From the NCBI GenBank assembly GCA_903932565.1, contig CAIZGQ010000249.1:1-18404 (forward strand): a DNA stretch of 18,404 nt, in the 5' to 3' direction. The position numbers and the translations under genes are program-made. Source of the stretch: an uncultured Hyphomicrobiales bacterium. Its GTDB lineage: Bacteria; Pseudomonadota; Alphaproteobacteria; Rhizobiales; Beijerinckiaceae. Positions 7,642-14,625 of the stretch are shown here, one piece after another. Below the pieces are notes generated by a model. That model saw nothing but the letters and a program-made list of their open reading frames with translations. It had not been told where the DNA came from and ran no database searches. Each line of letters starts with the position of its first letter. Positions within the stretch are counted from its first letter, which is position 1.

Positions 7642-8406
7642 ATGCCAAAGCCCATTGTTCTGATCCCCGCCCGTCTTGGCTCCACCCGCCTTCCGCGCAA
7701 GCCCTTGGCCGATCTTTTGGGCATTCCCATGATCGTGCAGGTGTGGCGTCGGGCCATGGAAGCTGATGTGGGGCCGGTGCTGGTCGCGGCGGATTCCACA
7801 GAAATCGTTGATGCCGTGGTCGCAGCCGGGGGCAGGGCGGTCCTGACCGGTGACCACCACCAGTCAGGCTCGGACCGCATTTTTGAGGCTGTCAGCCTCT
7901 TCGACCCGGACGGGGTCTACGATCAGATCGTCAATGTGCAGGGTGATTTGCCCACCATCGAGCCCCAGGCTGTACGTGCCGCCCTGGCCCCGTTGGCGGA
8001 CGCTGATGTGCACATCGCCACGCTCGCAGCCGAAATCAGACGGCCAGAAGAGCGCGACGACCCCAATGTGGTGAAGGCAGTCGGCACGCAGAGTGCGCCG
8101 CGCCGCCTGAAAGCTCTGTATTTCACCCGCGCCACGGCCCCCTGGGGCGAGGGGCCGCTGTATCACCACATTGGGCTCTACGCGTATCGCCGCGACGTGC
8201 TGGCGCGCTTTGTTGGCCTGCCGCCTTCACCGCTGGAGCGCCGCGAGCGGCTGGAGCAATTGCGGGCGCTGGAAGCTGGCATGCGCATCGATATCGAGAT
8301 TGTTGACACGGTGCCGCTGGGCGTCGACACGCCACATGATCTTGAGCGCGCCCGCCAGCTGCTGCAGGCGGCCAAACGAACTTCCATGGAACAGGCTTCC
8401 CAATGA
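7642..8406 (+). CDS. kdsB: 3-deoxy-manno-octulosonate cytidylyltransferase
   Basis: Activates Kdo with CTP to CMP-Kdo in the cytoplasm, the donor for the lipopolysaccharide inner core. The 254-residue chain (E. coli 248) has the nucleotide-binding start IPARLGSTRLPRKPL (8-22), SGSDRIFEA (75-83), VNVQGDLP (98-104, with the metal-binding Asp102), HHIGLYAYRR (175-184) and VDTPHDLE (228-235). All are family hallmarks and all are in place. The ATG at 7642 is the natural N-terminus but has no convincing ribosome binding site. The stop overlaps the pheA start by four bases (ATGA), so the two are co-translated. The gene faces away from cycM across a 154-base gap. Having this gene implies a Gram-negative with Kdo-containing LPS. 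Confidence 0.94.
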   Translation: MPKPIVLIPARLGSTRLPRKPLADLLGIPMIVQVWRRAMEADVGPVLVAADSTEIVDAVVAAGGRAVLTGDHHQSGSDRIFEAVSLFDPDGVYDQIVNVQGDLPTIEPQAVRAALAPLADADVHIATLAAEIRRPEERDDPNVVKAVGTQSAPRRLKALYFTRATAPWGEGPLYHHIGLYAYRRDVLARFVGLPPSPLERRERLEQLRALEAGMRIDIEIVDTVPLGVDTPHDLERARQLLQAAKRTSMEQASQ

Positions 8407-9260
8407 CCAGACAGCTGATCGCCTACCAGGGTGAGCCCGGCGCGAACTCCCACATTGCCTGCAAGGATGTCTACCCGGACATGGAGCCCTTGCCGTGTGA
8501 CACTTTCGAGGACGCGCTGGCAGCCATCAGCGACGGCACGGCGACGCTTGGCATGATTCCCATTGAGAACTCGCTCGCCGGACGCGTGGCGGACATTCAT
8601 CACTTCCTGCCCAATTCCGGCCTCGAAATCGTTGGCGAATACTTTTTGCCGATCCATTTTCAGCTTCTGGCGATCAAGGGCGCAACGCTCGACGGCATCA
8701 CCAGCATTTACAGCCATATCCATGCGTTGGGTCAGTGCCGCCGGATCATTCGCAAGCTAGGCGTCAAGGCGATCACCGCAGCCGACACGGCGGGCTCGGC
8801 GCGAATGGTGGCCGACTGGAACGACCCGACTAGGGCCGCGCTCGCACCTGCGTTGGCGGCTGAGATTTATGGTCTCGAGACACTCGCTTCCAACGTCGAG
8901 GACGAAGATCACAATACGACGCGGTTCGTCGTGCTCTCGAAGGAGAAAAGCTGGGCCCCCGCCCATGCTGCGCCAACGGTGACCACTTTTGTGTTTCGGG
9001 TGCGCAACGTCCCAGCCGCGCTGTACAAGGCGCTGGGTGGCTTTGCGACCAACGGCGTCAATATGTCCAAGCTTGAGAGCTACATGGTGGAAGGCGAGTT
9101 TTCCGCAACCCAGTTCCTTGCTGATGTGGACGGCCATCCCGAGGATCCGAGCCTGCGGCGCGCCCTCGAAGAGCTCCATTTTTTCTGCGACGAGGTGCGC
9201 ATTCTGGGTGTCTATCCGGCGCATTCCTTCCGCATTGAGACGCGAAAAGCAGCCGAATAG
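8403..9260 (+). CDS. pheA: Prephenate dehydratase with ACT regulatory domain
   Basis: Converts prephenate to phenylpyruvate, the committed step of phenylalanine synthesis. The 285-residue chain has no chorismate mutase domain, so this is the monofunctional form. The catalytic part (about 4-180) shows MIPIENSLAGRV (51-62) and the catalytic HNTTRFVVL (170-178, TRF 173-175). The ACT domain (about 192-270) contains GVNMSKLESYM (218-228), where the phenylalanine-binding motif often written ESRP reads ESYM. I believe this variant is usual in alphaproteobacteria, so feedback control may still work, but the sequence cannot show it. The gene is coupled to kdsB by an ATGA overlap. A 111-base gap follows before the next gene, without a clear terminator. 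Confidence 0.94.
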   Translation: MTRQLIAYQGEPGANSHIACKDVYPDMEPLPCDTFEDALAAISDGTATLGMIPIENSLAGRVADIHHFLPNSGLEIVGEYFLPIHFQLLAIKGATLDGITSIYSHIHALGQCRRIIRKLGVKAITAADTAGSARMVADWNDPTRAALAPALAAEIYGLETLASNVEDEDHNTTRFVVLSKEKSWAPAHAAPTVTTFVFRVRNVPAALYKALGGFATNGVNMSKLESYMVEGEFSATQFLADVDGHPEDPSLRRALEELHFFCDEVRILGVYPAHSFRIETRKAAE

Positions 9261-9358
9261 GCCTTTCACCCGATGGCGGTGCAGCGCGCGATCTGTCAAA
9301 CATGAGCGCCGCAAAGGCGCCCGGCTGGCGTGCGGACTAAAATGCGGGTTCAGGGGCC

Positions 9359-9363
9359 AAGGA
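9359..9363 (+). promoter_or_regulatory. Ribosome binding site deciding the Anbu start
   Basis: AAGGA with an 8-base spacer to the ATG at 9372. It lies inside a longer frame beginning at 9330. The ATG at 9372 also places the catalytic Thr directly after the initiator Met. Confidence 0.7.
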
Positions 9364-9371
9364 CCAAAGAC

Positions 9372-10118
9372 ATGACCTATTGCTGCGGTCTACTGGTGCG
9401 TGAGGGATTGGTGATGATCGCCGATACCCGCACCAATGCGGGCCTCGACAACATCTCAACCTTTCGCAAGCTGCATCTGTTTCAGAAGCCAGACGAGCAC
9501 GTGTTGATGCTGGCAACTGCTGGCAATCTTGCTGCCACGCAGGCTGTTGTTGCTCTTCTGACGGAAGGGATCGAGCATCCTGACTCCAAGGAACTGGAGC
9601 GGTTGCAGGATGCCACAACCATGTTCTCGGCGGCGCAAATGGTGGGCCGTGCGGTGCGGCGGGTGCGCAGCATGGATGCGGACGCCTATGAGCAGGCGCA
9701 GGTCAGCTTCGACGTTGCGCTTTTGTTTGGTGGCCAGATGAAGGGCGAGCGCCCGCGTCTGTTCATGATCTACAGTGCGGGCAATTTCATTGAATGCACG
9801 CGCGACATGCCGTTCCTGCAGATTGGCGAGCATAAATACGGCAAGCCGATCCTCGACCGCGCCGTGACCTATGAGACGAGCTTGTTTGAAGCCTTGAAGA
9901 TCGGGCTGATTTCCATGGATTCCACCATGCGCTCGAATCTTGGTGTCGGCCTGCCGATTGATATTGCGGCAACGCGCACCGACAGCCTCGACTTCGAGGT
10001 CAACCACCGCATCGATTACACCGATCCTTATTTCCACGATTTGACAGATCGGTGGTCGGCGGCCTTGCGGGCAGCACATGCCGGTATCCCAACCCCGCCC
10101 TATGGGCGTAAGCCGTGA
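9372..10118 (+). CDS. anbu: Anbu, proteasome-like Ntn-hydrolase peptidase
   Basis: Bacterial relative of the 20S proteasome and HslV, 248 residues. From the chosen start the protein begins MTYCCGLLV. After Met removal Thr1 is the N-terminal nucleophile, Asp17 sits in IADTRTNAG and Lys32 in TFRKL, the expected proteasome-type catalytic set. DNISTFRKLHLF and ATAGNLAATQA are also typical of the family. As I recall, Anbu from Hyphomicrobium and Pseudomonas forms open helical or ring assemblies, and its physiological substrate is unsettled. Elsewhere anbu often sits with alpha-E, ATP-grasp and transglutaminase-like genes; none is seen here. Its stop overlaps the next gene by four bases (GTGA). A longer start at 9330 is less likely because it would bury Thr1. 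Identification is secure, function uncertain. Confidence 0.9.
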   Translation: MTYCCGLLVREGLVMIADTRTNAGLDNISTFRKLHLFQKPDEHVLMLATAGNLAATQAVVALLTEGIEHPDSKELERLQDATTMFSAAQMVGRAVRRVRSMDADAYEQAQVSFDVALLFGGQMKGERPRLFMIYSAGNFIECTRDMPFLQIGEHKYGKPILDRAVTYETSLFEALKIGLISMDSTMRSNLGVGLPIDIAATRTDSLDFEVNHRIDYTDPYFHDLTDRWSAALRAAHAGIPTPPYGRKP

Positions 10119-11506
10119 AAGCGGCCTCCAAGGCTGCGGTTGGCGATGTTGCACAAGCGCTCGCCGCGCAGTTTGGCGAGCGGTGCACGACCAATGAAAC
10201 CGTGCGCCGTCAGCACGCCCACAGCGTGACGTGGGGCGATGTGCAGCCACCCGATGTGGTCGTGTTCCCGCAAACGCAAGCCGAAATCGTCGCCATCGTG
10301 CGGCTCTGCGCAGCCCATCACGTTCCAATTGTTCCCTTTGGAACAGGCACATCTCTGGAAGGGCATGTGAATGCGCCGTTTGGTGGCGTGTCCGTCGATA
10401 TGAGCGCGATGAACCGGATCATCGCGGTCCATCCCCAGGATCTTGATTGTGTCGTCGAGCCCGGCGTGACGCGCAAGTTCCTCAACGAAAACCTGCGCGA
10501 TACGGGACTTTTCTTTCCAATTGATCCGGGTGCTGATGCCTCCATCGGTGGCATGGTGTCGACGCGCGCATCGGGCACGAATGCTGTCCGCTACGGGACG
10601 ATGAAGGACAATGTGCTGTCTTTGACCGTCGTCACCGCCAAGGGCGATGTGATCCGCACCGCGAGCCGCGCCAAGAAATCGTCGGCTGGATACGACCTCA
10701 CACGCTTGTTCGTGGGCGCCGAAGGCACGCTTGGCATCATCACAGACGTGACGTTGCGGCTGTTTGGAATTCCCGAAGCCGTGTCCGGCGGCATTTGTCC
10801 ATTCCCAAGTGTGCAGGCAGCCTGCGAGGCAACGATCCAGACCATTCAATCAGGCATTCCGATTGCTCGGATTGAATTGCTGGATGCGCTGCAGGTGAAG
10901 GGCGCTAATCTCTATTCAAAGCTCGCTCTGCCAGAGGTGCCCATGCTGCTGGTGGAATTTCATGGCAGCGCGCAAAGCGTGCAGGAACAGGCAACCCTGT
11001 TTGGTGAGATCGCCGCCGAGCACGGCGGCGGCCCGTTCCAATGGGCGACAAAGCCTGAGGAGCGCAGCAAGCTCTGGCAGGCACGGCACGACGCCTACTG
11101 GGCGGCGTGTGCGTTGCGGCCGGGCGCGAAGGCTGTGGCATCTGATATCTGCGTGCCGATTTCGCGGCTTGCCGATTGCGTCGTTGAAACCCAGGCCGAC
11201 ATCGCCAAAACCGGCCTGGTTGCGCCCATCGTTGGCCATGTCGGCGATGGCAATTTCCACGTCAGCATCATGGTCGACATGGACAATCCGAAGGAGATCA
11301 AAACCGTCAAGGATTTTCTGGAGCGCCTCGTCCGACGTGGTCTCGCCATGGATGGCACGTGCACCGGCGAACATGGAATCGGCCAACATAAAATGCCTTA
11401 TCTGCTGGAAGAGCATGGCCCGCATGTGATCGATCTGATGCGCCAGATCAAACGCGGCTTTGATCCCGACAACATCATGAATCCCGGCAAGATCTTTGAG
11501 ATGTAG
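10115..11506 (+). CDS. FAD-linked D-lactate dehydrogenase-like oxidoreductase
   Basis: A 463-residue flavoprotein with an N-terminal FAD-binding domain (FAD_binding_4, about 45-220) and a C-terminal FAD-oxidase_C domain (about 225-462). FAD-contact sequences are VPFGTGTSLEGH (73-84), DPGADASIGGMVST (137-150) and VGAEGTLGIIT (200-210). The metal and substrate His residues are in GHVGDGNFH (374-382) and GTCTGEHGIG (414-423). The pattern is closest to mitochondrial-type D-lactate dehydrogenase (LDHD/Dld) and glycolate oxidase GlcD. Without a GlcE/GlcF partner the D-2-hydroxy acid dehydrogenase reading is preferred, but the exact substrate is open. The GTG start overlaps the Anbu stop by four bases with no strong binding site of its own, so translation probably depends on Anbu translation. 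No iron-sulphur domain is present. Confidence 0.87.
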   Translation: MKAASKAAVGDVAQALAAQFGERCTTNETVRRQHAHSVTWGDVQPPDVVVFPQTQAEIVAIVRLCAAHHVPIVPFGTGTSLEGHVNAPFGGVSVDMSAMNRIIAVHPQDLDCVVEPGVTRKFLNENLRDTGLFFPIDPGADASIGGMVSTRASGTNAVRYGTMKDNVLSLTVVTAKGDVIRTASRAKKSSAGYDLTRLFVGAEGTLGIITDVTLRLFGIPEAVSGGICPFPSVQAACEATIQTIQSGIPIARIELLDALQVKGANLYSKLALPEVPMLLVEFHGSAQSVQEQATLFGEIAAEHGGGPFQWATKPEERSKLWQARHDAYWAACALRPGAKAVASDICVPISRLADCVVETQADIAKTGLVAPIVGHVGDGNFHVSIMVDMDNPKEIKTVKDFLERLVRRGLAMDGTCTGEHGIGQHKMPYLLEEHGPHVIDLMRQIKRGFDPDNIMNPGKIFEM

Positions 11507-11519
11507 CCGCAATGCATGC

Positions 11520-11523
11520 AGGA
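11520..11523 (+). promoter_or_regulatory. Ribosome binding site deciding the exonuclease start
   Basis: AGGA with a 7-base spacer to the ATG at 11531. Earlier ATGs at 11512 and 11516 lie upstream of it and have no binding site; 11512 is also out of frame. Confidence 0.6.
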
Positions 11524-11530
11524 AGAGCCC

Positions 11531-12553
11531 ATGTCGCTGCATGATATCCTGACCCAAACCCCGCAAGGGCTCTATTGCCCCTCAGGCGATTTTCACATTG
11601 ATCCCGTGCGGCCCGTGCCACGCGCTGTCATCACGCATGGCCATGCGGATCACGCGCGGCCGGGGCACCGGCAGGTGCTGGCAACCCGGCAGACACTCGA
11701 CATCATGGCGGTGCGCTATGGCGCGAATTTCTGTGAGACGGCGCAGGCCTCGAATTATGGCGATGTGTTGACGCTCGGTGGCGTTCGCGTGTCGCTGCAT
11801 CCTGCTGGGCATGTGCTCGGCTCTGCGCAGGTGCTGATTGAGGATCGTGGCCGCCGGCTGGTTGTGTCGGGCGATTACAAACGTGCGCGTGACCCGACTT
11901 GCGCGCCGTTTGAATTGGTGCCGTGCGATATCTTCATCACGGAAGCCACATTTGGCCTGCCTGTGTTTCGCAATCCCGACACGGCGCTGGAAGTGCAAAA
12001 GCTTCTCGAGTCGCGGATTGTCTTTTCGGAACGGGCACATCTTGTGGGGGCCTATTCGCTCGGCAAGGCGCAACGCATCATGGCGCTGCTGCGCGAGGCG
12101 GGTTACGAGCGGCCAATTTACATCCACGGCGCGATGGAGAAGCTGAGCGATTATTATCAGTCACAAGGCGTCGCGTTGGGCGAACTTCGCAAGGTGTCTG
12201 CCTCCGATCGCGCGCAGCTGGGTGGCGAGATCGTGCTGTGTCCGCCCAGTGCGCTGGCCGATGTCTGGTCGCGGAAATTCCCCGATCCGCTCACCGCATT
12301 TGCTTCGGGCTGGATGCGCATTCGCGCCCGCGCTCGCCAGCGCGGCGTGGAATTGCCCATGATCGTGTCCGACCATGCCGATTGGGATGATCTCTGCCGC
12401 ACCATCACCGAGACCGGGTGCTCGGAGGTGTGGGTCACCCATGGGCAGGAAGACGCCCTCGTCCATTGGGCAACGCTGCGCGGGCTTACGGCCCGTCCGC
12501 TCCACCTGCTTGGATATGGCGATGAGGATGAACTGGCTGACAACGCAGCCTAA
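11531..12553 (+). CDS. Ligase-associated DNA exonuclease, metallo-beta-lactamase fold
   Basis: Predicted two-metal nuclease of the MBL/beta-CASP group, 340 residues. Metal ligands are visible in THGHADHA (35-42: His36, His38, Asp40, His41), PAGHVLGS (91-98), SGDY (113-116, Asp115) and SDHADW (280-285). GLYCPSGDFHIDP near the start and TEATFGLP (137-144) fit the 'ligase-associated DNA exonuclease' family (TIGR04122). In other genomes this gene is clustered with an ATP-dependent DNA ligase, a large DEXH helicase and a phosphoesterase. None of these is within reach here: HupE follows. The start is 24 bases after the FAD dehydrogenase stop, so the two are probably one transcript. The biochemical role is inferred from family and neighbours known elsewhere. 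Confidence 0.85.
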   Translation: MSLHDILTQTPQGLYCPSGDFHIDPVRPVPRAVITHGHADHARPGHRQVLATRQTLDIMAVRYGANFCETAQASNYGDVLTLGGVRVSLHPAGHVLGSAQVLIEDRGRRLVVSGDYKRARDPTCAPFELVPCDIFITEATFGLPVFRNPDTALEVQKLLESRIVFSERAHLVGAYSLGKAQRIMALLREAGYERPIYIHGAMEKLSDYYQSQGVALGELRKVSASDRAQLGGEIVLCPPSALADVWSRKFPDPLTAFASGWMRIRARARQRGVELPMIVSDHADWDDLCRTITETGCSEVWVTHGQEDALVHWATLRGLTARPLHLLGYGDEDELADNAA

Positions 12554-12618
12554 GCCCCGTCGGAGCGCTTGTTTTGTTCGGCACGACAGGGCACCTTGAT
12601 CACAATCTCGTTTGTTAT

Positions 12619-12623
12619 GGAGG
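12619..12623 (+). promoter_or_regulatory. Ribosome binding site deciding the hupE start
   Basis: GGAGG with a 5-base spacer to the ATG at 12629. Another in-frame ATG at 12617 overlaps this site, and a longer frame from 12569 lacks one. Confidence 0.7.
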
Positions 12624-12628
12624 TAGGG

Positions 12629-13246
12629 ATGCGCCGTCTTCGCTTTGGATATGCTGCCAGCTTGTTTGCCTTTGTTCCCGGCGCAGCCTTCGCGCATCCT
12701 GGGCATGACGTTACAACTGGTTTTGCCCACGGGGTCCTGCACCCGCTGACCGGCGTCGATCACATTCTGGCCATGGTCACCGTTGGTCTGTTTGCCGCCC
12801 ATCTTGCGGGACGTTTCGGCCAACGGGCGCTTTGGCTGGTGCCGCTCAGCTTTGTGTCGATGATGGTGGCTGGCGCCGGGATGGCAATCCAGGGGATCGA
12901 GCTGCCGTTCGTGGAAACGGGCATCGCCCTGTCCGTCGTCGCGCTGGGCGCAATCGTTGCTCTGCAGACCAACGTTCCGTTGGCGGCCGCCATGGCACTG
13001 ACTGGTTTCTTTGCTGTGTTCCATGGCCACGCGCACGGAACTGAAATGCCGGTGGACCTGTCAGGTTTTGAATATGGGGCGGGCTTTGTCGCGGCAACTG
13101 CTGCGTTGCATGCGAGTGGCATCATGCTCGGGCTTGGGCTTTCGCGCTGGGCTGCCCCTGCGATGCGACGTGTGTTGCAAGTTGGCGGCGCTGCAATTGC
13201 CCTTGCGGGCTTGGCGCTGCTGAGTGGCGTGATCGGATCGGTATGA
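12629..13246 (+). CDS. hupE: HupE/UreJ family metal transporter
   Basis: Inner-membrane protein of 205 residues. A cleavable signal peptide (1-22, ending GAAFA) exposes the mature end HPGHDV. About six hydrophobic segments follow, with the family motif HPLTGVDH (38-45) in the first and a His cluster FHGHAHG (131-137). HupE proteins carry nickel (UreJ likewise) for hydrogenase or urease. Some relatives, close to the CbtA/cobalt-linked HupE, may carry other metals. No hydrogenase or urease gene is in this window, so the metal cannot be assigned from context. The ATG at 12629 is chosen from the GGAGG before it and the well-formed signal peptide. The stop overlaps the mltB-like start by four bases (ATGA). 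Confidence 0.85.
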   Translation: MRRLRFGYAASLFAFVPGAAFAHPGHDVTTGFAHGVLHPLTGVDHILAMVTVGLFAAHLAGRFGQRALWLVPLSFVSMMVAGAGMAIQGIELPFVETGIALSVVALGAIVALQTNVPLAAAMALTGFFAVFHGHAHGTEMPVDLSGFEYGAGFVAATAALHASGIMLGLGLSRWAAPAMRRVLQVGGAAIALAGLALLSGVIGSV

Positions 13247-14523
13247 CACGGTTTGGTTCAAAGCTGTCAAAGGCCCGTCGCGCGTCTGTTTCGGCCGCTT
13301 GTCTCGCCGCCGCGTTGACGTGCGCAATGTCTGCCCCTGCGTGGGCTGATTTCCAGTCCTGCCTTGCGGCCATTCGCGGCGATGCGCTGGCCAAGGGCAT
13401 CACTTCTCAGACTTACGACACATATGCAGCGCCCCTGCAGCCCAATGATGTGGTGCAGTTTGTGGGCGCGCAGCCGGAATTTACCACGCTGGTCTGGGAA
13501 TATCTTGCGAGTCTCGTGGATGAGGAGCGCGTCACCGAAGGCAAGGCGAAGATGCGCGAATTTCCCAATGCGTTGTCGGCCGCTGAAAAAGCCTATGGCG
13601 TGGATGCCTACACGGTCGCTGCGGTTTGGGGCGTTGAGTCAGATTTCGGCAAGGATTTCGGCAAGCGGCTTATTCTACCCTCGCTCGCGACACTGTCCTG
13701 TTCGGGCATTTCCCGTGCCGGTTATTTTAAAGGCGAGTTCATCGCAGCCCTTCGCATTGTGCAGGAAGGGCACGTCAAGGCCGATCACATGTATGGCTCC
13801 TGGGCCGGTGCGTTCGGTCACACGCAATTTATGCCAACCACATTTTTACGTTACGCCGTGGATATGGAGGGCACAGGTCACCGGGATGTGGTGGATTCGG
13901 TGCCCGATGCGCTCGGCTCAACGGCCAATTACCTGCGCGCCAATGGGTGGATCCCGGGCGCGGTCTGGGGTTACGAGGTTCGCGTTCCAGCCAGTTTCAA
14001 GGGCGCGACGGGCCGCAGTGCCAAACAGTCCCTGTCGTACTGGAGCGGGCAAGGTGTCACGCGTGTCGACGACAAGCCTCTGCGCGATGGACCCGCCGCG
14101 CTGTTGCAACCGGCCGGGGCGGATGGGCCGTCATTTCTGGTCACCAAGAACTTCGATGCGATCTATTCCTACAACGCGTCGATCTCCTACGCGCTGGCCA
14201 TTGCCATTCTGTCAGACCGGTTGCGTGGCCAGCCGGGTGTCGTGACACCCTGGCCAGGCGGGGTACGTGGCCTGACGCGGGATGATCGCCGCGAATTGCA
14301 AAGGTTACTGGCCGGGCAGGGTTATGACATCGGCACGGCAGACGGCGTGCTTGGCACCAAAAGCCGGGCGGCCATTGCGGATTTCCAACGCAAGCGTGGG
14401 GAGACTGCAGATGGCCATGCCACGTCCCAAATTCTGGACGCGCTGCGCCAGGGCGGTGGCGGGACAGCTGGCGGCGGCGGCGGGATTGGCGGACTTTTCA
14501 ATTCAATTTTCGGCGGTCGATAA
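13243..14523 (+). CDS. MltB-type lytic murein transglycosylase
   Basis: Cleaves the MurNAc-GlcNAc bond of peptidoglycan in the periplasm, leaving 1,6-anhydro ends. The chain is 426 residues. A signal peptide runs from 1 to about 35 (ending APAWA, no lipobox). The SLT_2/GH103 catalytic domain (about 36-332) has catalytic Glu132 in VWGVESDFG, plus GSWAGAFGHTQFMP (185-198). A C-terminal peptidoglycan-binding domain (PG_binding_1, about 345-402) contains GYDIGTADGVLG. The last 25 residues are Gly-rich and end in FNSIFGGR, unusual for the family and possibly a flexible tail. The ATG overlaps the hupE stop (ATGA), so it is translated with a metal transporter for no obvious reason. Soluble relatives in alphaproteobacteria are simply called lytic murein transglycosylase; I avoid a specific symbol. 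Confidence 0.9.
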   Translation: MTRFGSKLSKARRASVSAACLAAALTCAMSAPAWADFQSCLAAIRGDALAKGITSQTYDTYAAPLQPNDVVQFVGAQPEFTTLVWEYLASLVDEERVTEGKAKMREFPNALSAAEKAYGVDAYTVAAVWGVESDFGKDFGKRLILPSLATLSCSGISRAGYFKGEFIAALRIVQEGHVKADHMYGSWAGAFGHTQFMPTTFLRYAVDMEGTGHRDVVDSVPDALGSTANYLRANGWIPGAVWGYEVRVPASFKGATGRSAKQSLSYWSGQGVTRVDDKPLRDGPAALLQPAGADGPSFLVTKNFDAIYSYNASISYALAIAILSDRLRGQPGVVTPWPGGVRGLTRDDRRELQRLLAGQGYDIGTADGVLGTKSRAAIADFQRKRGETADGHATSQILDALRQGGGGTAGGGGGIGGLFNSIFGGR

Positions 14524-14584
14524 ACAGCCCATCACTGTCATGTGACTCGTACGTGAGGCTCAGACTGCGTACTGTAGAAGTCAG

Positions 14585-14601
14585 GATGCGGTGTCCGCAT
14601 C
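14585..14601. promoter_or_regulatory. Perfect 7-base inverted repeat before the DUF1223 gene
   Basis: GATGCGG and CCGCATC are exact reverse complements around a 3-base centre (TGT). The repeat lies 62 bases after the transglycosylase stop and 24 bases before the DUF1223 start. No T-run follows, so it is not a good intrinsic terminator. It could be an operator or a hairpin in the mRNA leader. The rest of the 14524-14625 gap shows nothing I can name. Confidence 0.35.
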
Positions 14602-14625
14602 TATTCCAACTGATCGCGACCCAAA

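Noticed and set aside
9303..9322. Short GCGCC/GGCGC hairpin in the pheA-anbu gap as a terminator
   Set aside because: The stem is only five bases and no T-run follows; too weak to call.
9456..10352. A 298-codon minus-strand open frame opposite Anbu and the flavoprotein
   Set aside because: No motif, and the opposite strand carries two genes with complete catalytic residues.
12554..12628. A metal riboswitch (nickel/cobalt or cobalamin) before hupE
   Set aside because: The gap is only 75 bases and shows no G-rich four-way junction pattern or B12-box sequence.
12161..13036. A 291-codon minus-strand open frame opposite the exonuclease and hupE
   Set aside because: It spans the junction of two plus-strand genes with clear motifs, and its composition (Gln, His, Arg rich) is typical of an antisense shadow.
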